Below are positions 8,966 to 17,837 of a stretch of 64,000 bases of DNA, piece by piece. This DNA is from DTU089 sp964421815 (lineage in GTDB: Bacteria; Bacillota; Clostridia; Oscillospirales; Acutalibacteraceae): NCBI GenBank assembly GCA_964421815.1, contig CAYQYT010000007.1, positions 71,318 to 135,317 on the forward strand, written 5' to 3'. The translations under genes were made by a program, and so were the position numbers. The notes under the pieces are model-generated. The model did no database searches. It was not told the origin of the DNA and worked only from the letters and a program-made list of their open reading frames with translations. Positions within the stretch are counted from its first letter, which is position 1; each line of letters opens with the position of its first letter.

Positions 8966-9745
8966 TTATGCAGTCACTTCTTCTTTGGCATTTTTAGCCA
9001 ATTCTTCTTCAATTATTTTGTTGATATTGTTCTTGCCGGTGTGTCTGTAAGGCTTAAAGCGCAAGATAATATACATTGCCACGGCACCCACCGCGTTAAG
9101 AATTGCATCCCCCATAGTGTCCATAAGAGCAAAACGGGCTTCAAATCTTTCCGCATCAAGAGGAATAAGCATAAATATGTTTTCAATGCCGCCCGCTTCT
9201 TTAATGGCAAGCTGTAAATTCCAATGCTGTGCATCTCCGCCGAACCATTGGTCAAAAGTAAACTCAAACAACTCCCAACCTGCCGCAAACACAAATGCGA
9301 GTCCGAAAGCGGTAAGTGATGCAATTCTTGCAGGAATAACGGTTTTATCACGGAGCTGCATTGCACAAATAAGTTCATAGCTGATGAACACCGCTTCCAT
9401 ACATCCGAAAAGGTGAAGAACCTTGTCATAGGCGGGAATTATGTAATAGAAATTCAAAAACGCGCCGCCGAATGAAGCAAGGAAAAATCCGAGAATTGTA
9501 ATATTCTGGAAATATGCCGGAAAATATCTGGGGAATGTGTTTTTGGGGAATGCCTGGCAAATTTCAAAAGCAAACATACCCACAAGATTTGCCGTCATCT
9601 GCAATGGCTGATAAATGCCCAACTCATCCGACTTTACAAGACGGAGTATTATTCCGCCCAACATCAAAAGCCTCAAAATCCACCAATAAACAAGCTCCCA
9701 GGTTTTGCACATACCGAGAACTCTTTTAAAATATCCTTTTCCCAT
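8966..9745 (-). CDS. Multi-pass membrane protein (YjdF/DUF2238-like)
   Basis: The 259-residue protein is mostly hydrophobic, with about six or seven predicted membrane helices and a charged C-terminal tail (NKIIEEELAKNAKEEV). Segments AYDKVLHLFGC, AAGWELFEFTFDQWFG and LMDTMGDAILNAVGA match the conserved pattern of the YjdF/DUF2238 family, whose biochemical role is unknown. GAGGAG sits 7 bases before the ATG at 9745. The next gene downstream has its own promoter in the 66-base gap, so the two may be separate units. Confidence 0.72.
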   Translation of the reverse strand: MGKGYFKRVLGMCKTWELVYWWILRLLMLGGIILRLVKSDELGIYQPLQMTANLVGMFAFEICQAFPKNTFPRYFPAYFQNITILGFFLASFGGAFLNFYYIIPAYDKVLHLFGCMEAVFISYELICAMQLRDKTVIPARIASLTAFGLAFVFAAGWELFEFTFDQWFGGDAQHWNLQLAIKEAGGIENIFMLIPLDAERFEARFALMDTMGDAILNAVGAVAMYIILRFKPYRHTGKNNINKIIEEELAKNAKEEVTA

Positions 9746-9886
9746 ATCTTTTCTCCTCTATTTTGATTTCCCGATAATAATACCAAAATAAACCGACAAT
9801 ATTTTTCTTTTTCGGAAAATAAATCTTAAGAATACCTTAAAAAGCAAAAAAATCCCCCGGGTTCAAATCAATTTTAATAAATTGTG

Positions 9887-9915
9887 TTGAAAAATTCACA
9901 ACTTATCTGTATAAT
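9887..9915 (+). promoter_or_regulatory. Promoter of the deaminase-fba unit
   Basis: TTGAAA, exactly 17 bases, then TATAAT, 36 bases before the ATG at 9952. A near-consensus sigma-A-type promoter. Confidence 0.8.
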
Positions 9916-9951
9916 GTAAATTGGATTTGAATGGAGATAAGGAGTCTGACT

Positions 9952-10452
9952 ATGGCTAAACGTGACGGTTACATTTCCTGGGACGAATTCTTTATGGGTG
10001 CGGCAATGCTCTGTGCCGAAAGAAGCAAGGATCCAAACACACAGGTGGGTGCCTGTATTGTAAACGATGAAAACAGAATTCTGTCGGTTGGCTACAATGG
10101 TTTCCCATCGGGTTGTGATGATGATATTTTTCCTTGGGACAGAAGCGGAAATGATCCCTATGACACAAAATATCTCTATGTTTGCCACGCGGAACTTAAT
10201 GCCATTCTAAACTGTCGGGGAAGAAGTCTTGCAGGAAGCAGAATCTACGTTGCACTTTTCCCCTGCAATGAATGTGCAAAGGCAATTATTCAAAGCGGAA
10301 TAAAAGAGGTAATTTACCTTTCCGACAAATACGCGGACACATCCTCCACAAAAGCATCAAAAAGGATGTTTGATGCCGCGGGAGTTAAATACACACATCT
10401 TGTCCCCTCAAAAGAGGAAATTGTCCTCAATTTGAGAGAAAAGGACATCTGA
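9952..10452 (+). CDS. dCMP deaminase-family protein (ComEB-like)
   Basis: Zinc-dependent deaminase of the cytidine/deoxycytidylate family, ~166 residues. The active site is visible: HAELNAI (zinc His plus catalytic Glu) and PCNECAK (the PCxxC zinc ligands). The N-terminal SKDPNTQVGACIV and GYNGFPSG are typical of dCMP deaminases, which make dUMP for thymidylate synthesis. The ATG at 9952 is chosen because AAGGAG lies 7 bases upstream; an in-frame ATG at 9931 has no such site and lies too near the promoter. Followed after 41 bases by the aldolase gene, probably co-transcribed. The dut gene at 16.9 kb feeds the same dUMP pool. Confidence 0.9.
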   Translation: MAKRDGYISWDEFFMGAAMLCAERSKDPNTQVGACIVNDENRILSVGYNGFPSGCDDDIFPWDRSGNDPYDTKYLYVCHAELNAILNCRGRSLAGSRIYVALFPCNECAKAIIQSGIKEVIYLSDKYADTSSTKASKRMFDAAGVKYTHLVPSKEEIVLNLREKDI

Positions 10453-10493
10453 TAAACAGTTTATAAAAAAATAAATATATAGGAGTGTTTAAA

Positions 10494-11360
10494 ATGCCTT
10501 TAGTTAACGCAAAAGACATGCTCACAAAAGCAAAAGCAGGCCACTATGCAGTGGGTCAGTTCAACATCAACAACCTTGAATGGACAAAATCCATTCTTCT
10601 CACCGCTCAGGAGATGAATTCCCCCGTAATTCTCGGTGTTTCCGAGGGTGCAGGTAAATATATGTGCGGTTTCAAAACGGTTGCCGCTATGGTTAAGGCA
10701 ATGATTGAAGACCTTAACATTACCGTTCCGGTTGCTCTTCACCTTGACCACGGTTCTTACGAGGGCGCAAAGGCTTGTATAGAAGCAGGCTTCTCCTCAA
10801 TTATGTTCGACGGCTCCCACTACCCCATTGACGAGAATATCGCAAAAACAAAAGAACTTGTTGCAACTTGCGAAGAATTGGGTCTTTCCATCGAAGCCGA
10901 GGTTGGTTCCATCGGCGGTGAAGAAGACGGTGTTATCGGTGCAGGCGAATGTGCAGATCCCGACGAATGTAAAATGATTGCCGATCTCGGTGTTACAATG
11001 CTTGCAGCGGGTATCGGTAATATCCACGGCAAATACCCTGAAAACTGGGCAGGTCTTTCATTTGACACACTTGCAGCAGTTCAGGAAAAAACAGGTGCAA
11101 TGCCCCTCGTTCTTCACGGCGGCACAGGTATTCCCGCAGATATGATTAAGAAAGCCATTTCCCTCGGTGTTTCCAAAATCAATGTTAACACAGAATGTCA
11201 GCTTGCTTTCCAGGATGCAACAAGAAAGTACATTGAAGCAGGCAAAGACCTTCAGGGTAAGGGCTTCGACCCCAGAAAACTTCTTGCGCCCGGTTGTGAG
11301 GCAATCAAAGAAACTGTTCGCGAAAAAATCGAACTTTTCGGTTCTAAGGACAAAGCTTAA
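10494..11360 (+). CDS. fba: Class II fructose-1,6-bisphosphate aldolase
   Basis: Zinc-dependent glycolytic aldolase that splits fructose 1,6-bisphosphate into dihydroxyacetone phosphate and glyceraldehyde 3-phosphate. The ~288-residue product has the zinc and catalytic motifs PVALHLDHG, SIEAEVGSIGGEEDG, AAGIGNIHGKYP and PLVLHGGTGIP, and INVNTECQ near the C-terminus. Length fits the shorter bacterial class IIB proteins. The ATG at 10494 has AGGAG 8 bases upstream; a GTG nine bases earlier overlaps that site and is rejected. The next gene starts 2 bases after the stop. Confidence 0.96.
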   Translation: MPLVNAKDMLTKAKAGHYAVGQFNINNLEWTKSILLTAQEMNSPVILGVSEGAGKYMCGFKTVAAMVKAMIEDLNITVPVALHLDHGSYEGAKACIEAGFSSIMFDGSHYPIDENIAKTKELVATCEELGLSIEAEVGSIGGEEDGVIGAGECADPDECKMIADLGVTMLAAGIGNIHGKYPENWAGLSFDTLAAVQEKTGAMPLVLHGGTGIPADMIKKAISLGVSKINVNTECQLAFQDATRKYIEAGKDLQGKGFDPRKLLAPGCEAIKETVREKIELFGSKDKA

Positions 11361-11362
11361 TT

Positions 11363-12007
11363 ATGAATGATAAAAAAAAGCGGAACTTAATAATTGTTCT
11401 CTGCGTGGCGGCAGTTGTTATAGGTGTTGTGGCAATCGCTTTTGCTCCATTCGGAAGAAAGGCAACGGGTGATTCGGATTCCCCTAAAATTACCGGTTCT
11501 TCCGAAGCCATAATCACCGCCGACGAAAACACTGTTTCAAATGAACCGGTGAACACTTCATCCCATGCAGATGAAAGCACAACTTTTGTTGTTCCTTTGC
11601 CAACGGACCCCGTAGTTAACCCCAATAAGAACTATACGTTTTATATTGACAAATCTGTATTTGATGCAAGGGAGTCCGATGACGGCACCACCACTCTTAC
11701 CGCAAAGGAAAACGGCAGTGTTAAAATGACCGTAACCCCCGTAAAAGATATGGGTTACAAAGAATGTTGCCGCGCGGCAGAGAAAAAATATAAAAAACTC
11801 AACAGTTCCGCGGCACTGAAAATTGAAAACACAAATTCGGTTTACCGCTCCCAAACCGGCGACGGTGACGATGATGTTATCACAACAGTATATTGTGTTG
11901 ACGATAACAAGGGCGGATGTATCCTTATTGATTGCAGAGTTCCCGTTTCAGCAACCGAATACAACGAAACAATCGAAATTATGCTTTCAATGTTCAAGGT
12001 GCTTTAA
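11363..12007 (+). CDS. Membrane-anchored protein of unknown function
   Basis: A 214-residue product with a short positive N-terminus (MNDKKKR), one membrane helix (~8-28), a Ser/Thr/Pro-rich linker (~35-85) and a ~130-residue predicted extracytoplasmic domain with several Cys (ECCRAAEKKYKKL, GGCILIDC). I do not recognise the family. It starts 2 bases after the fba stop, so it is very likely in the same transcript, and it is followed by a strong terminator. Confidence 0.7.
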   Translation: MNDKKKRNLIIVLCVAAVVIGVVAIAFAPFGRKATGDSDSPKITGSSEAIITADENTVSNEPVNTSSHADESTTFVVPLPTDPVVNPNKNYTFYIDKSVFDARESDDGTTTLTAKENGSVKMTVTPVKDMGYKECCRAAEKKYKKLNSSAALKIENTNSVYRSQTGDGDDDVITTVYCVDDNKGGCILIDCRVPVSATEYNETIEIMLSMFKVL

Positions 12008-12020
12008 TACAAAAAACACA

Positions 12021-12060
12021 AGAGCAGATGCACAGGTTTTGTGTATCTGCTCTTTATTTT
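12021..12060 (+). terminator. Terminator of the fba transcript
   Basis: AGAGCAGATGCACA pairs with TGTGTATCTGCTCT around a short loop, followed by TTATTTTTAAT, 14 bases after the stop. It may also serve the convergent gene that ends at 12072. Confidence 0.82.
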
Positions 12061-12071
12061 TAATATACCAT

Positions 12072-13127
12072 TTATGAAAGCATATCTTCCGAAGAAAAAT
12101 CCCTTAAAGGAAGATTAACTTTTTCTCCGGTTTTTTGGCTCTTATAAATCGCCAGAACAATTTCAAGGGCATCCCTACCGGCTTTTAAATCAACATAGGG
12201 CTTTCTTCCCTGTTCAATGGCGTTGAGAAAATCAAGGTAAAGACTTGTATGTCCGTTTCCGTAAACATTGGGTGCTGATTCTTCAATAGAACGTCTGTCG
12301 GCATCTGCTGATTCTTCGTCGGCAAATCTCCACACATCTATTGCATTTGCGTGCATTCCTCCCAATCGGGCAGTACCGTTTTCTCCGAAAATGCACAGAG
12401 TTTCCTCCAGATCTCCTTGGCAGTTAACAGTACCCTCCACGGTTGCGACCGCTCCGTTTTTAAAATTTATAACACCAACGCCCACATCTTCTGCTTCCAT
12501 ATAAGGATGCTTACAGTTCCTTGTTGAACCGTAAACCGACACAACTTCACCGCCCATAAGCCACCTTAAAAGATCTATTCCGTGGATGCACTGATTCATC
12601 AATGTACCGCCGTCGGTTTTATACTTACCCCTCCAGGAATCCTGCTTGTAATAGCCTTCATCCCTACACCAACGGACATTTATACTTCCGTGGGAGAGCT
12701 TACCGAAACGGTTATTATCAACCGCACTTTTCAGTTCCTGAACCGCTATATTAAAACGATTCTGGTGGCAAACCCCCGCAACAACTCCCGTTTTTTTTGC
12801 GGCGGCAATGACCCTGTTCGCCTCCTCCATACCCATTGCCATGGGCTTTTCAACGAGGAAGTTAAATCCGTTATTTGCACAGTATTCTGCAATTTCTCCG
12901 TGGACGCCGCTGGATGTTGCAATGGCAACGAAATCCGGCTTCACCTTTTCGAGCATAACTTTATAGTCAGAATATATTTCCGCATTTTCCACACCGTTAT
13001 CTTTTGCAAATATCTTCGCCTTTTCGCAATCAATATCGCACAAAGCCGCAATATCCAAGCCATTCGCCTTTGCCGCATTTATATGACTGGGGGCAACTCT
13101 GCCGCAACCGATAAGAGCATATCTCAC
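12072..13127 (-). CDS. Gfo/Idh/MocA-family NAD(P)-dependent oxidoreductase
   Basis: A 351-residue dehydrogenase. The N-terminal Rossmann fold begins ALIGCGRVAPSHINAA, the hallmark NFLVEKPMAMGMEEA holds the EKP catalytic-loop motif, and CIHGIDLLRWLMGG supplies the conserved His and Asp. Members oxidise or reduce sugars, inositols or sugar nucleotides; the substrate is not readable here. The ribosome site before the ATG at 13127 is weak. It stands alone between two terminators. Confidence 0.92.
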   Translation of the reverse strand: MRYALIGCGRVAPSHINAAKANGLDIAALCDIDCEKAKIFAKDNGVENAEIYSDYKVMLEKVKPDFVAIATSSGVHGEIAEYCANNGFNFLVEKPMAMGMEEANRVIAAAKKTGVVAGVCHQNRFNIAVQELKSAVDNNRFGKLSHGSINVRWCRDEGYYKQDSWRGKYKTDGGTLMNQCIHGIDLLRWLMGGEVVSVYGSTRNCKHPYMEAEDVGVGVINFKNGAVATVEGTVNCQGDLEETLCIFGENGTARLGGMHANAIDVWRFADEESADADRRSIEESAPNVYGNGHTSLYLDFLNAIEQGRKPYVDLKAGRDALEIVLAIYKSQKTGEKVNLPLRDFSSEDMLS

Positions 13128-13236
13128 AAAACCACTTCCATCCGCGTGCTTTACACCATCATATAAGATTTGTCAAAAATTGTCAATCTAATATTTGATA
13201 TAATTCTTCCGGCTTTTTAGACTCGCATTAAAATAT

Positions 13237-13269
13237 GGGGATGAAAAAACTTTCGTTTTTTACATCCCC
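13237..13269 (-). terminator. Terminator of the sugar dehydratase gene
   Basis: GGGGATG..AAAAAAC and GTTTTTTACATCCCC form a long stem with a TTTC loop, 46 bases past the stop of the 13315-15249 gene. The sequence closely resembles hairpins at 42151 and 57353. Confidence 0.75.
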
Positions 13270-13314
13270 GTTCTTTTAATAATATTAAAAATTTTTTCTC
13301 GTTCCCGATCCGTC

Positions 13315-15249
13315 TTAAACATTGATCTTCTCTTTAACCTCGCCCTTGAATGCGTCATTGTTGGGGTTGAAGGTCGGGACAAGTTCTTTAATTATGTCAA
13401 CAATCTCACATGAATCCGCCTCGTCCATTATATGTCTCATATAACTTATTTTTTCGAACAATATTTCGGAGTCGAATTCCATGGGTCTTGCAACATAAAT
13501 AAGATCGTTTTGTGTTTTCTGTATTCCCTCTTCGCTGATGAGTAATTCCTCATAAAGTTTTTCTCCGTCACGAAGACCGGTATATTTAATTTCAATATCA
13601 ACTCCCGGAACATAACCCGAAAGACGAATAAGATTTTCCGCCAATTCTCGAATTTTAACAGGCGAGCCCATATCAAGAATAAATATTTCCCCGCCCTTAG
13701 CATACGCACCTGCCTGAAGCACAAGCGAAACTGCCTCGGGAATAAGCATAAAATATCTTATAATATCGGGATGTGTAACCGTAACCGGACCGCCGGATTC
13801 GATTTGTTCTTTAAAAAGAGGAATAACACTGCCGTTTGAACCTAAAACATTTCCGAAACGCACCGCAACAAAGTCCGTAGCAGAGTTTTTATTAAATGAC
13901 TGCACAATCATTTCGCAAATACGTTTTGTTGCACCCATAACATTTGTCGGATTAACGGCTTTATCTGTTGAAATCATAACAAATCTTTTGACGCCGTATT
14001 TATCGGCAACCTTTGCAAGATTATAAGTACCGAATACATTGTTTTTTACGGCTTCTTTGGGGCTGTCCTCCATAAGGGGAACATGTTTATGTGCCGCCGC
14101 ATGGTAAACGAAGCCGGGTCTGTATTCTTCAAACACCTCACAAAGTCTTTTTTCATCCCTTACAGAACCTATAAGCACTCTTAAATCCACATCCGGATAA
14201 TTCCTCTTAACCTCCTGCTGAATTTCGTAAGCACCGTTTTCTGCAATATCAAAAATTATTATTCGCTTTGCGGCTTTACTTTGTGCAATCTGACGCACAA
14301 GTTCACTACCTATTGATCCACCGCCGCCGGTAACAAGAACCGTTGTGCCCTCAAGAAGTTCAAAGGCTTTTGAAAGGTCGGGTTTTATCTGCTCCCTTCC
14401 TAAAAGATCAGTATAATCAACTTTTCTCAGCTGTGATTTAATACTGGGGCCATCTTCAATTGAGGTGATATTAGGCAAAGTTTTAAGCAAACAACCGGTC
14501 TTGTTGCAAAGTTCGAGAATTTCCTTTTTGTTTTTTTCACTTATTGAGGGAACAGCTAAAAATATCTCATCAATGTCCAATTCATTTGCTGTTTTTATAA
14601 TTACATCCCTGCCGCCGTACACCTTAACACCGTTAAGATATTCGCCGTGCTTTCTCTTGTTATCGTCAATGAGGGCAACCACTTTATAGCGGTTGACATT
14701 GTTAATGCCCATCAACTCATTTATAAGTCTGATAGCCGCTCCGCCGGCACCGATTACCATAATTCTCTTTTTTCTGCCGTCCTTAGTGTTTTTCGGAGCA
14801 AGAATTTTCCTTCTCCAAAGGCTGTACAAAACAACAATTGCCGCTTTTGAGGCAATAACAAAAACCAACGAATTAACAGAATAGAGTATCATAAACGTAA
14901 AAAAAGAACGTGTATATTCAACCCAAATATAAAAGAACGGAATTATTGTAACTATTTTAGCAACCCCGAACGCCGCAATCAGGATAATATAATCCCTGGA
15001 TACAAAATATTGCCACATTCTGTTATAAATCTTACAAGCTAAAAAAATGACGCTCGTTGTAACTAAATCGGCAAGAACTATAAGCAACGCATTGTTTTTG
15101 TACCAATCCGGAAAAAAATTAGGCGCGTCAAACTTCAAATATGTTACCAAGCCAAAGGCAATACAGATGGATATAAAATCACACACAATAAGAAAAGCTT
15201 TCAAGTGCTTTTTAACAAACGTAACCGTTTTCTCGATAGTACTGTTCAA
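13315..15249 (-). CDS. Membrane-bound nucleoside-diphosphate-sugar dehydratase/epimerase (CapD/FlaA1-type)
   Basis: A 644-residue protein with four N-terminal membrane helices (~15-150). A CoA/NAD-binding-like domain follows (VIGAGGAAIRLINEL, ~167-181). The C-terminal short-chain dehydrogenase domain has TGGGGSIGSELVRQIAQ and STDKAVNPTNVMGATKR, the latter with Met in place of the usual active-site Tyr as in the long CapD group. Homologues act on UDP-GlcNAc as 4,6-dehydratases in capsule, glycan or flagellin-sugar synthesis. The start is a TTG at 15249 with AAGAAGG 6 bases upstream. A good promoter and a palindrome lie upstream. Its role is probably surface glycan synthesis, like the O-antigen ligase gene at 33.5 kb. 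Confidence 0.92.
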   Translation of the reverse strand: MNSTIEKTVTFVKKHLKAFLIVCDFISICIAFGLVTYLKFDAPNFFPDWYKNNALLIVLADLVTTSVIFLACKIYNRMWQYFVSRDYIILIAAFGVAKIVTIIPFFYIWVEYTRSFFTFMILYSVNSLVFVIASKAAIVVLYSLWRRKILAPKNTKDGRKKRIMVIGAGGAAIRLINELMGINNVNRYKVVALIDDNKRKHGEYLNGVKVYGGRDVIIKTANELDIDEIFLAVPSISEKNKKEILELCNKTGCLLKTLPNITSIEDGPSIKSQLRKVDYTDLLGREQIKPDLSKAFELLEGTTVLVTGGGGSIGSELVRQIAQSKAAKRIIIFDIAENGAYEIQQEVKRNYPDVDLRVLIGSVRDEKRLCEVFEEYRPGFVYHAAAHKHVPLMEDSPKEAVKNNVFGTYNLAKVADKYGVKRFVMISTDKAVNPTNVMGATKRICEMIVQSFNKNSATDFVAVRFGNVLGSNGSVIPLFKEQIESGGPVTVTHPDIIRYFMLIPEAVSLVLQAGAYAKGGEIFILDMGSPVKIRELAENLIRLSGYVPGVDIEIKYTGLRDGEKLYEELLISEEGIQKTQNDLIYVARPMEFDSEILFEKISYMRHIMDEADSCEIVDIIKELVPTFNPNNDAFKGEVKEKINV

Positions 15250-15322
15250 AACAAACCTTCTTTCGCCATAAACTACTATGTCAACTACTCATTTCTAAGT
15301 AATAATAACAAATTTATAATTC

Positions 15323-15351
15323 ATTTTAACATAGGCTGTTGCGTTTTTCAA
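15323..15351 (-). promoter_or_regulatory. Promoter of the sugar dehydratase gene
   Basis: Minus strand TTGAAA, 17 bases, TAAAAT, about 73 bases before the TTG start. A 12-bp perfect palindrome (TTGTTTAAACAA, 15367-15378) lies 15 bases upstream of the -35 and could be an operator. Confidence 0.65.
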
Positions 15352-15453
15352 CATCTAAACAATAAATTGTTTAAACAACCTAACTTGACAAATAAAACCA
15401 TTACAATAAATTTCTAACAGGACAAAAAAACAAGAGTTTTCCAATCCCTCTTT

Positions 15454-16824
15454 TTATTTACCAACGCAGAAATTTTTGAACACTTCATTTACAATTGTTT
15501 CCGTTGCCTTTTCACCTGTGAGTACACAGAGATTTTCTACTGCACAGTCTATGCAGACATTAACGGCATCCGGAGTAATTCCCAGAAAAAGACCATCCAG
15601 AGCCTCTGTTAAACTATCAACCGCCTTAACCACACAGCTGCGCTGTCTTTCGGTAGTAATAAGCGGTGCCGAGGGGTCAAATCCCGCCGTTCCGACAATC
15701 TTTTCCACCATGGCGGTTAATTCGTCCATTCCTTTTCGGTTTTTTGCGGAAATGCCGACAACATTTTCGTTCTCCGTAATTCGTTTTACGTCCTCAATCG
15801 TAAGAACATTGTCCTTATCGGTTTTATTGATTATTACAATGTGATTCTTATTTTTGCAAAGTTCAAGAAGTTCCAAATCATCCTGTGACAGTTCACGCTC
15901 TCCGTCAAGAACCGCAAGCACAAGGCTTGCCCTTTCAAAACGTTCCTTGGCTCTTATAACACCGATTTTTTCAATTTCATCATCCGTGTCGCTTCTGATA
16001 CCCGCTGTATCCGCCAAGCGAAGCGTAATATTGCCAAGACGCACAGTTTCCTCAAGCACATCGCGGGTTGTACCGGCAACCGAGGTTACGATTGCTCTTT
16101 CTTTTCCCGTCAACGCGTTAAGAAGCGTTGATTTTCCCACATTGGGTCTGCCCACAATGGCGGTATCAATACCCTCAAGGATTGCCTGTCCCGCATCGAA
16201 TCCGTTCAAAAGTTTTTCTAAACGGTATTTAACACCTGACAAGGTTTCAGTCATTTGAGAATCCGTAAGTTCGGGAATTTCATCATCCGGGTAGTCAACC
16301 CAAGCCGCAAGGAATGCCGCTGTTTTTGCCAGTTCATCCCTGCATTCGCCTATTTCCTTGCTCAACGCTCCGTCAAGGACATTCAATGTAGCCGCTCTCG
16401 CTTCTTCGCCGGATGCGGAAATAAGGGACATAACCGCCTCTGCCTCCGACAAATCCATTTTCCCGTTAAGAAACGCTCTTTTTGTGAACTCTCCGCCCTC
16501 TGCGGCAACCGCACCTGCGTTAAACACGGCACGCAAAACCCTTTGAAGAATAAAAAGTCCGCCGTGACAACTAAGTTCCACCACATCTTCACCGGTATAA
16601 CTTTTCGGGGCACGGAACACAAGTGCCACCGCATCGTCAAGGTCGGTTTCTCCGTCGTGAACCTTTCCGTAATATGCTGTATAACCCTTTGCATCCTCCA
16701 GTTTTTTACCGGAAACAGCAGAAAAAACTCTGTCCGCAATTGACAGAGCATTTTCTCCGGATAATCTTACTGTTCCTAAACCTGCCGCCGCCTGAGCGGT
16801 AGCAATCGCTGCAATAGTTGACAA
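15454..16824 (-). CDS. mnmE: tRNA modification GTPase MnmE
   Basis: MnmE (TrmE) acts with MnmG to make carboxymethylaminomethyluridine at wobble U34 of several tRNAs. The 456-residue product has the N-terminal tetrahydrofolate-binding domain, then a G domain with GRPNVGKSTLLNAL (P-loop), GTTRDVLEE, ADTAGI and NKTD, and ends in the catalytic C-terminal motif CVGK. The start is TTG at 16824 with AGGAG 8 bases upstream. It is the last gene of a zapA-dut-mnmE run; mnmG is not in the window. A weak A/T-flanked hairpin lies just downstream at ~15421-15450. Confidence 0.97.
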   Translation of the reverse strand: MSTIAAIATAQAAAGLGTVRLSGENALSIADRVFSAVSGKKLEDAKGYTAYYGKVHDGETDLDDAVALVFRAPKSYTGEDVVELSCHGGLFILQRVLRAVFNAGAVAAEGGEFTKRAFLNGKMDLSEAEAVMSLISASGEEARAATLNVLDGALSKEIGECRDELAKTAAFLAAWVDYPDDEIPELTDSQMTETLSGVKYRLEKLLNGFDAGQAILEGIDTAIVGRPNVGKSTLLNALTGKERAIVTSVAGTTRDVLEETVRLGNITLRLADTAGIRSDTDDEIEKIGVIRAKERFERASLVLAVLDGERELSQDDLELLELCKNKNHIVIINKTDKDNVLTIEDVKRITENENVVGISAKNRKGMDELTAMVEKIVGTAGFDPSAPLITTERQRSCVVKAVDSLTEALDGLFLGITPDAVNVCIDCAVENLCVLTGEKATETIVNEVFKNFCVGK

Positions 16825-16872
16825 AACTATTTCTCCTAAACTTTAAATTTGCAAGAAATACAATTCGGAAAT

Positions 16873-17313
16873 TTATCTTCCCGTTGAGCCGAAGCCCCCC
16901 GCACCTCTGTCGGTTTCGTCCAAACTCTCGGCTTCTACGGTGGGCATAACGCTAACCGGCATAATAACCATTTGAGCAATACGTTCACCCGGTTGAATTG
17001 TGTATTCTTCTTTAATCTGATTTATAACTCCCACCATAATTTCACCGCGATAATCGCTGTCAATAACTCCCACGGAGTTGAGAAGCCCTATACCGTGCTT
17101 AACCGCAAGTCCGCTTCGTGCAAACACAAATGCACCGTATTTTTCCGAGGGCAAGGCAATGGCAATTCCTGTTGGAATAAGCGCAGTTTCTCCGCATTTG
17201 AGGGTTATGGGGCCATCCGTTGCGGCACAAAGGTCAAGGCCTGCACTGCCCGATGTTGCTCTTTGGGGAACTTTTCCGTTTTCTCTGACTTTTTTAATTT
17301 TCAGCATTTCCAT
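16873..17313 (-). CDS. dut: dUTP diphosphatase (dUTPase)
   Basis: Trimeric all-beta dUTPase: dUTP to dUMP plus pyrophosphate, keeping uracil out of DNA and feeding thymidylate synthesis. Of the five family motifs, I see GSAGLDLCAA (I), FARSGLAVKHGIGLLNS (II/III, with VIDSDYRGEI) and the C-terminal GGFGSTGR (V). The length of ~146 residues is standard. The ATG at 17313 follows the zapA stop by 2 bases; a TTG at 17325 inside zapA is possible but too near the GGAGG. The close junction implies translational coupling. Confidence 0.95.
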   Translation of the reverse strand: MEMLKIKKVRENGKVPQRATSGSAGLDLCAATDGPITLKCGETALIPTGIAIALPSEKYGAFVFARSGLAVKHGIGLLNSVGVIDSDYRGEIMVGVINQIKEEYTIQPGERIAQMVIMPVSVMPTVEAESLDETDRGAGGFGSTGR

Positions 17314-17315
17314 AG

Positions 17316-17666
17316 TTATCGCCAAAGTCCTCCCGTCTTATCTTCGGTATTGCCGATGGCTTTAATTCTGTCAAGCTCCCTCTTATAAAAATCACGTTCA
17401 CTTTTGGCTTTAGCCGCATCCTCAAGATACTCTTTCAGTTGTAACCGGAGATTATCGGTAGTTCCGCCGTTTTTCTTTGCTTCATCTGCATATTGCAAAG
17501 CAACAAGAACCGCCGCCTGGGTGGTGGATACTCTGTTACCCTTCAAAATATCTGCCATTTTTAAATCAATTTCGTGAGCGAGTTCGCCCATATATTCAGT
17601 AGTTTCTGCGGAAACTATTCTGTATTCCTCACCGGCAATTCTGAGTCTGTGAGTGTTTTTTTCCAT
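17316..17666 (-). CDS. zapA: Cell division protein ZapA
   Basis: ZapA binds FtsZ and bundles protofilaments at midcell. The ~116-residue product has the family pattern: a beta-strand start (HRLRIAGEEYRIVSAET), TEYMGELAHEIDLKMADIL, the central ALQYADEAKK helix and a long coiled-coil C-terminus. The ATG at 17666 is preferred because GAGG lies 9 bases upstream; an ATG at 17681 overlaps that site. First gene of the zapA-dut-mnmE run with its own promoter. Confidence 0.88.
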   Translation of the reverse strand: MEKNTHRLRIAGEEYRIVSAETTEYMGELAHEIDLKMADILKGNRVSTTQAAVLVALQYADEAKKNGGTTDNLRLQLKEYLEDAAKAKSERDFYKRELDRIKAIGNTEDKTGGLWR

Positions 17667-17703
17667 TTTTATCATCCTCAATTAAATTTAATGATGTAAC
17701 AGA

Positions 17704-17732
17704 ATTATACATTGTTTTGCATTTTTTCGCAA
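17704..17732 (-). promoter_or_regulatory. Promoter of zapA-dut-mnmE
   Basis: Minus strand TTGCGA, 17 bases, TATAAT, 38 bases before the zapA ATG. Confidence 0.65.
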
Positions 17733-17776
17733 CACTACATATTGTAAAAATTCATTTTATATACACAATTTATGAG

Positions 17777-17805
17777 TTGATATTTAAAGCATTAGTTGCT
17801 ATAAT
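17777..17805 (+). promoter_or_regulatory. Promoter of the CPBP-tadA-luxS unit
   Basis: TTGATA, 17 bases, TATAAT, 32 bases before the ATG at 17838. Divergent from the zapA promoter. Confidence 0.75.
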
Positions 17806-17837
17806 TTAATCATCAAAGTTTTGTGAAAGGAAAAACT

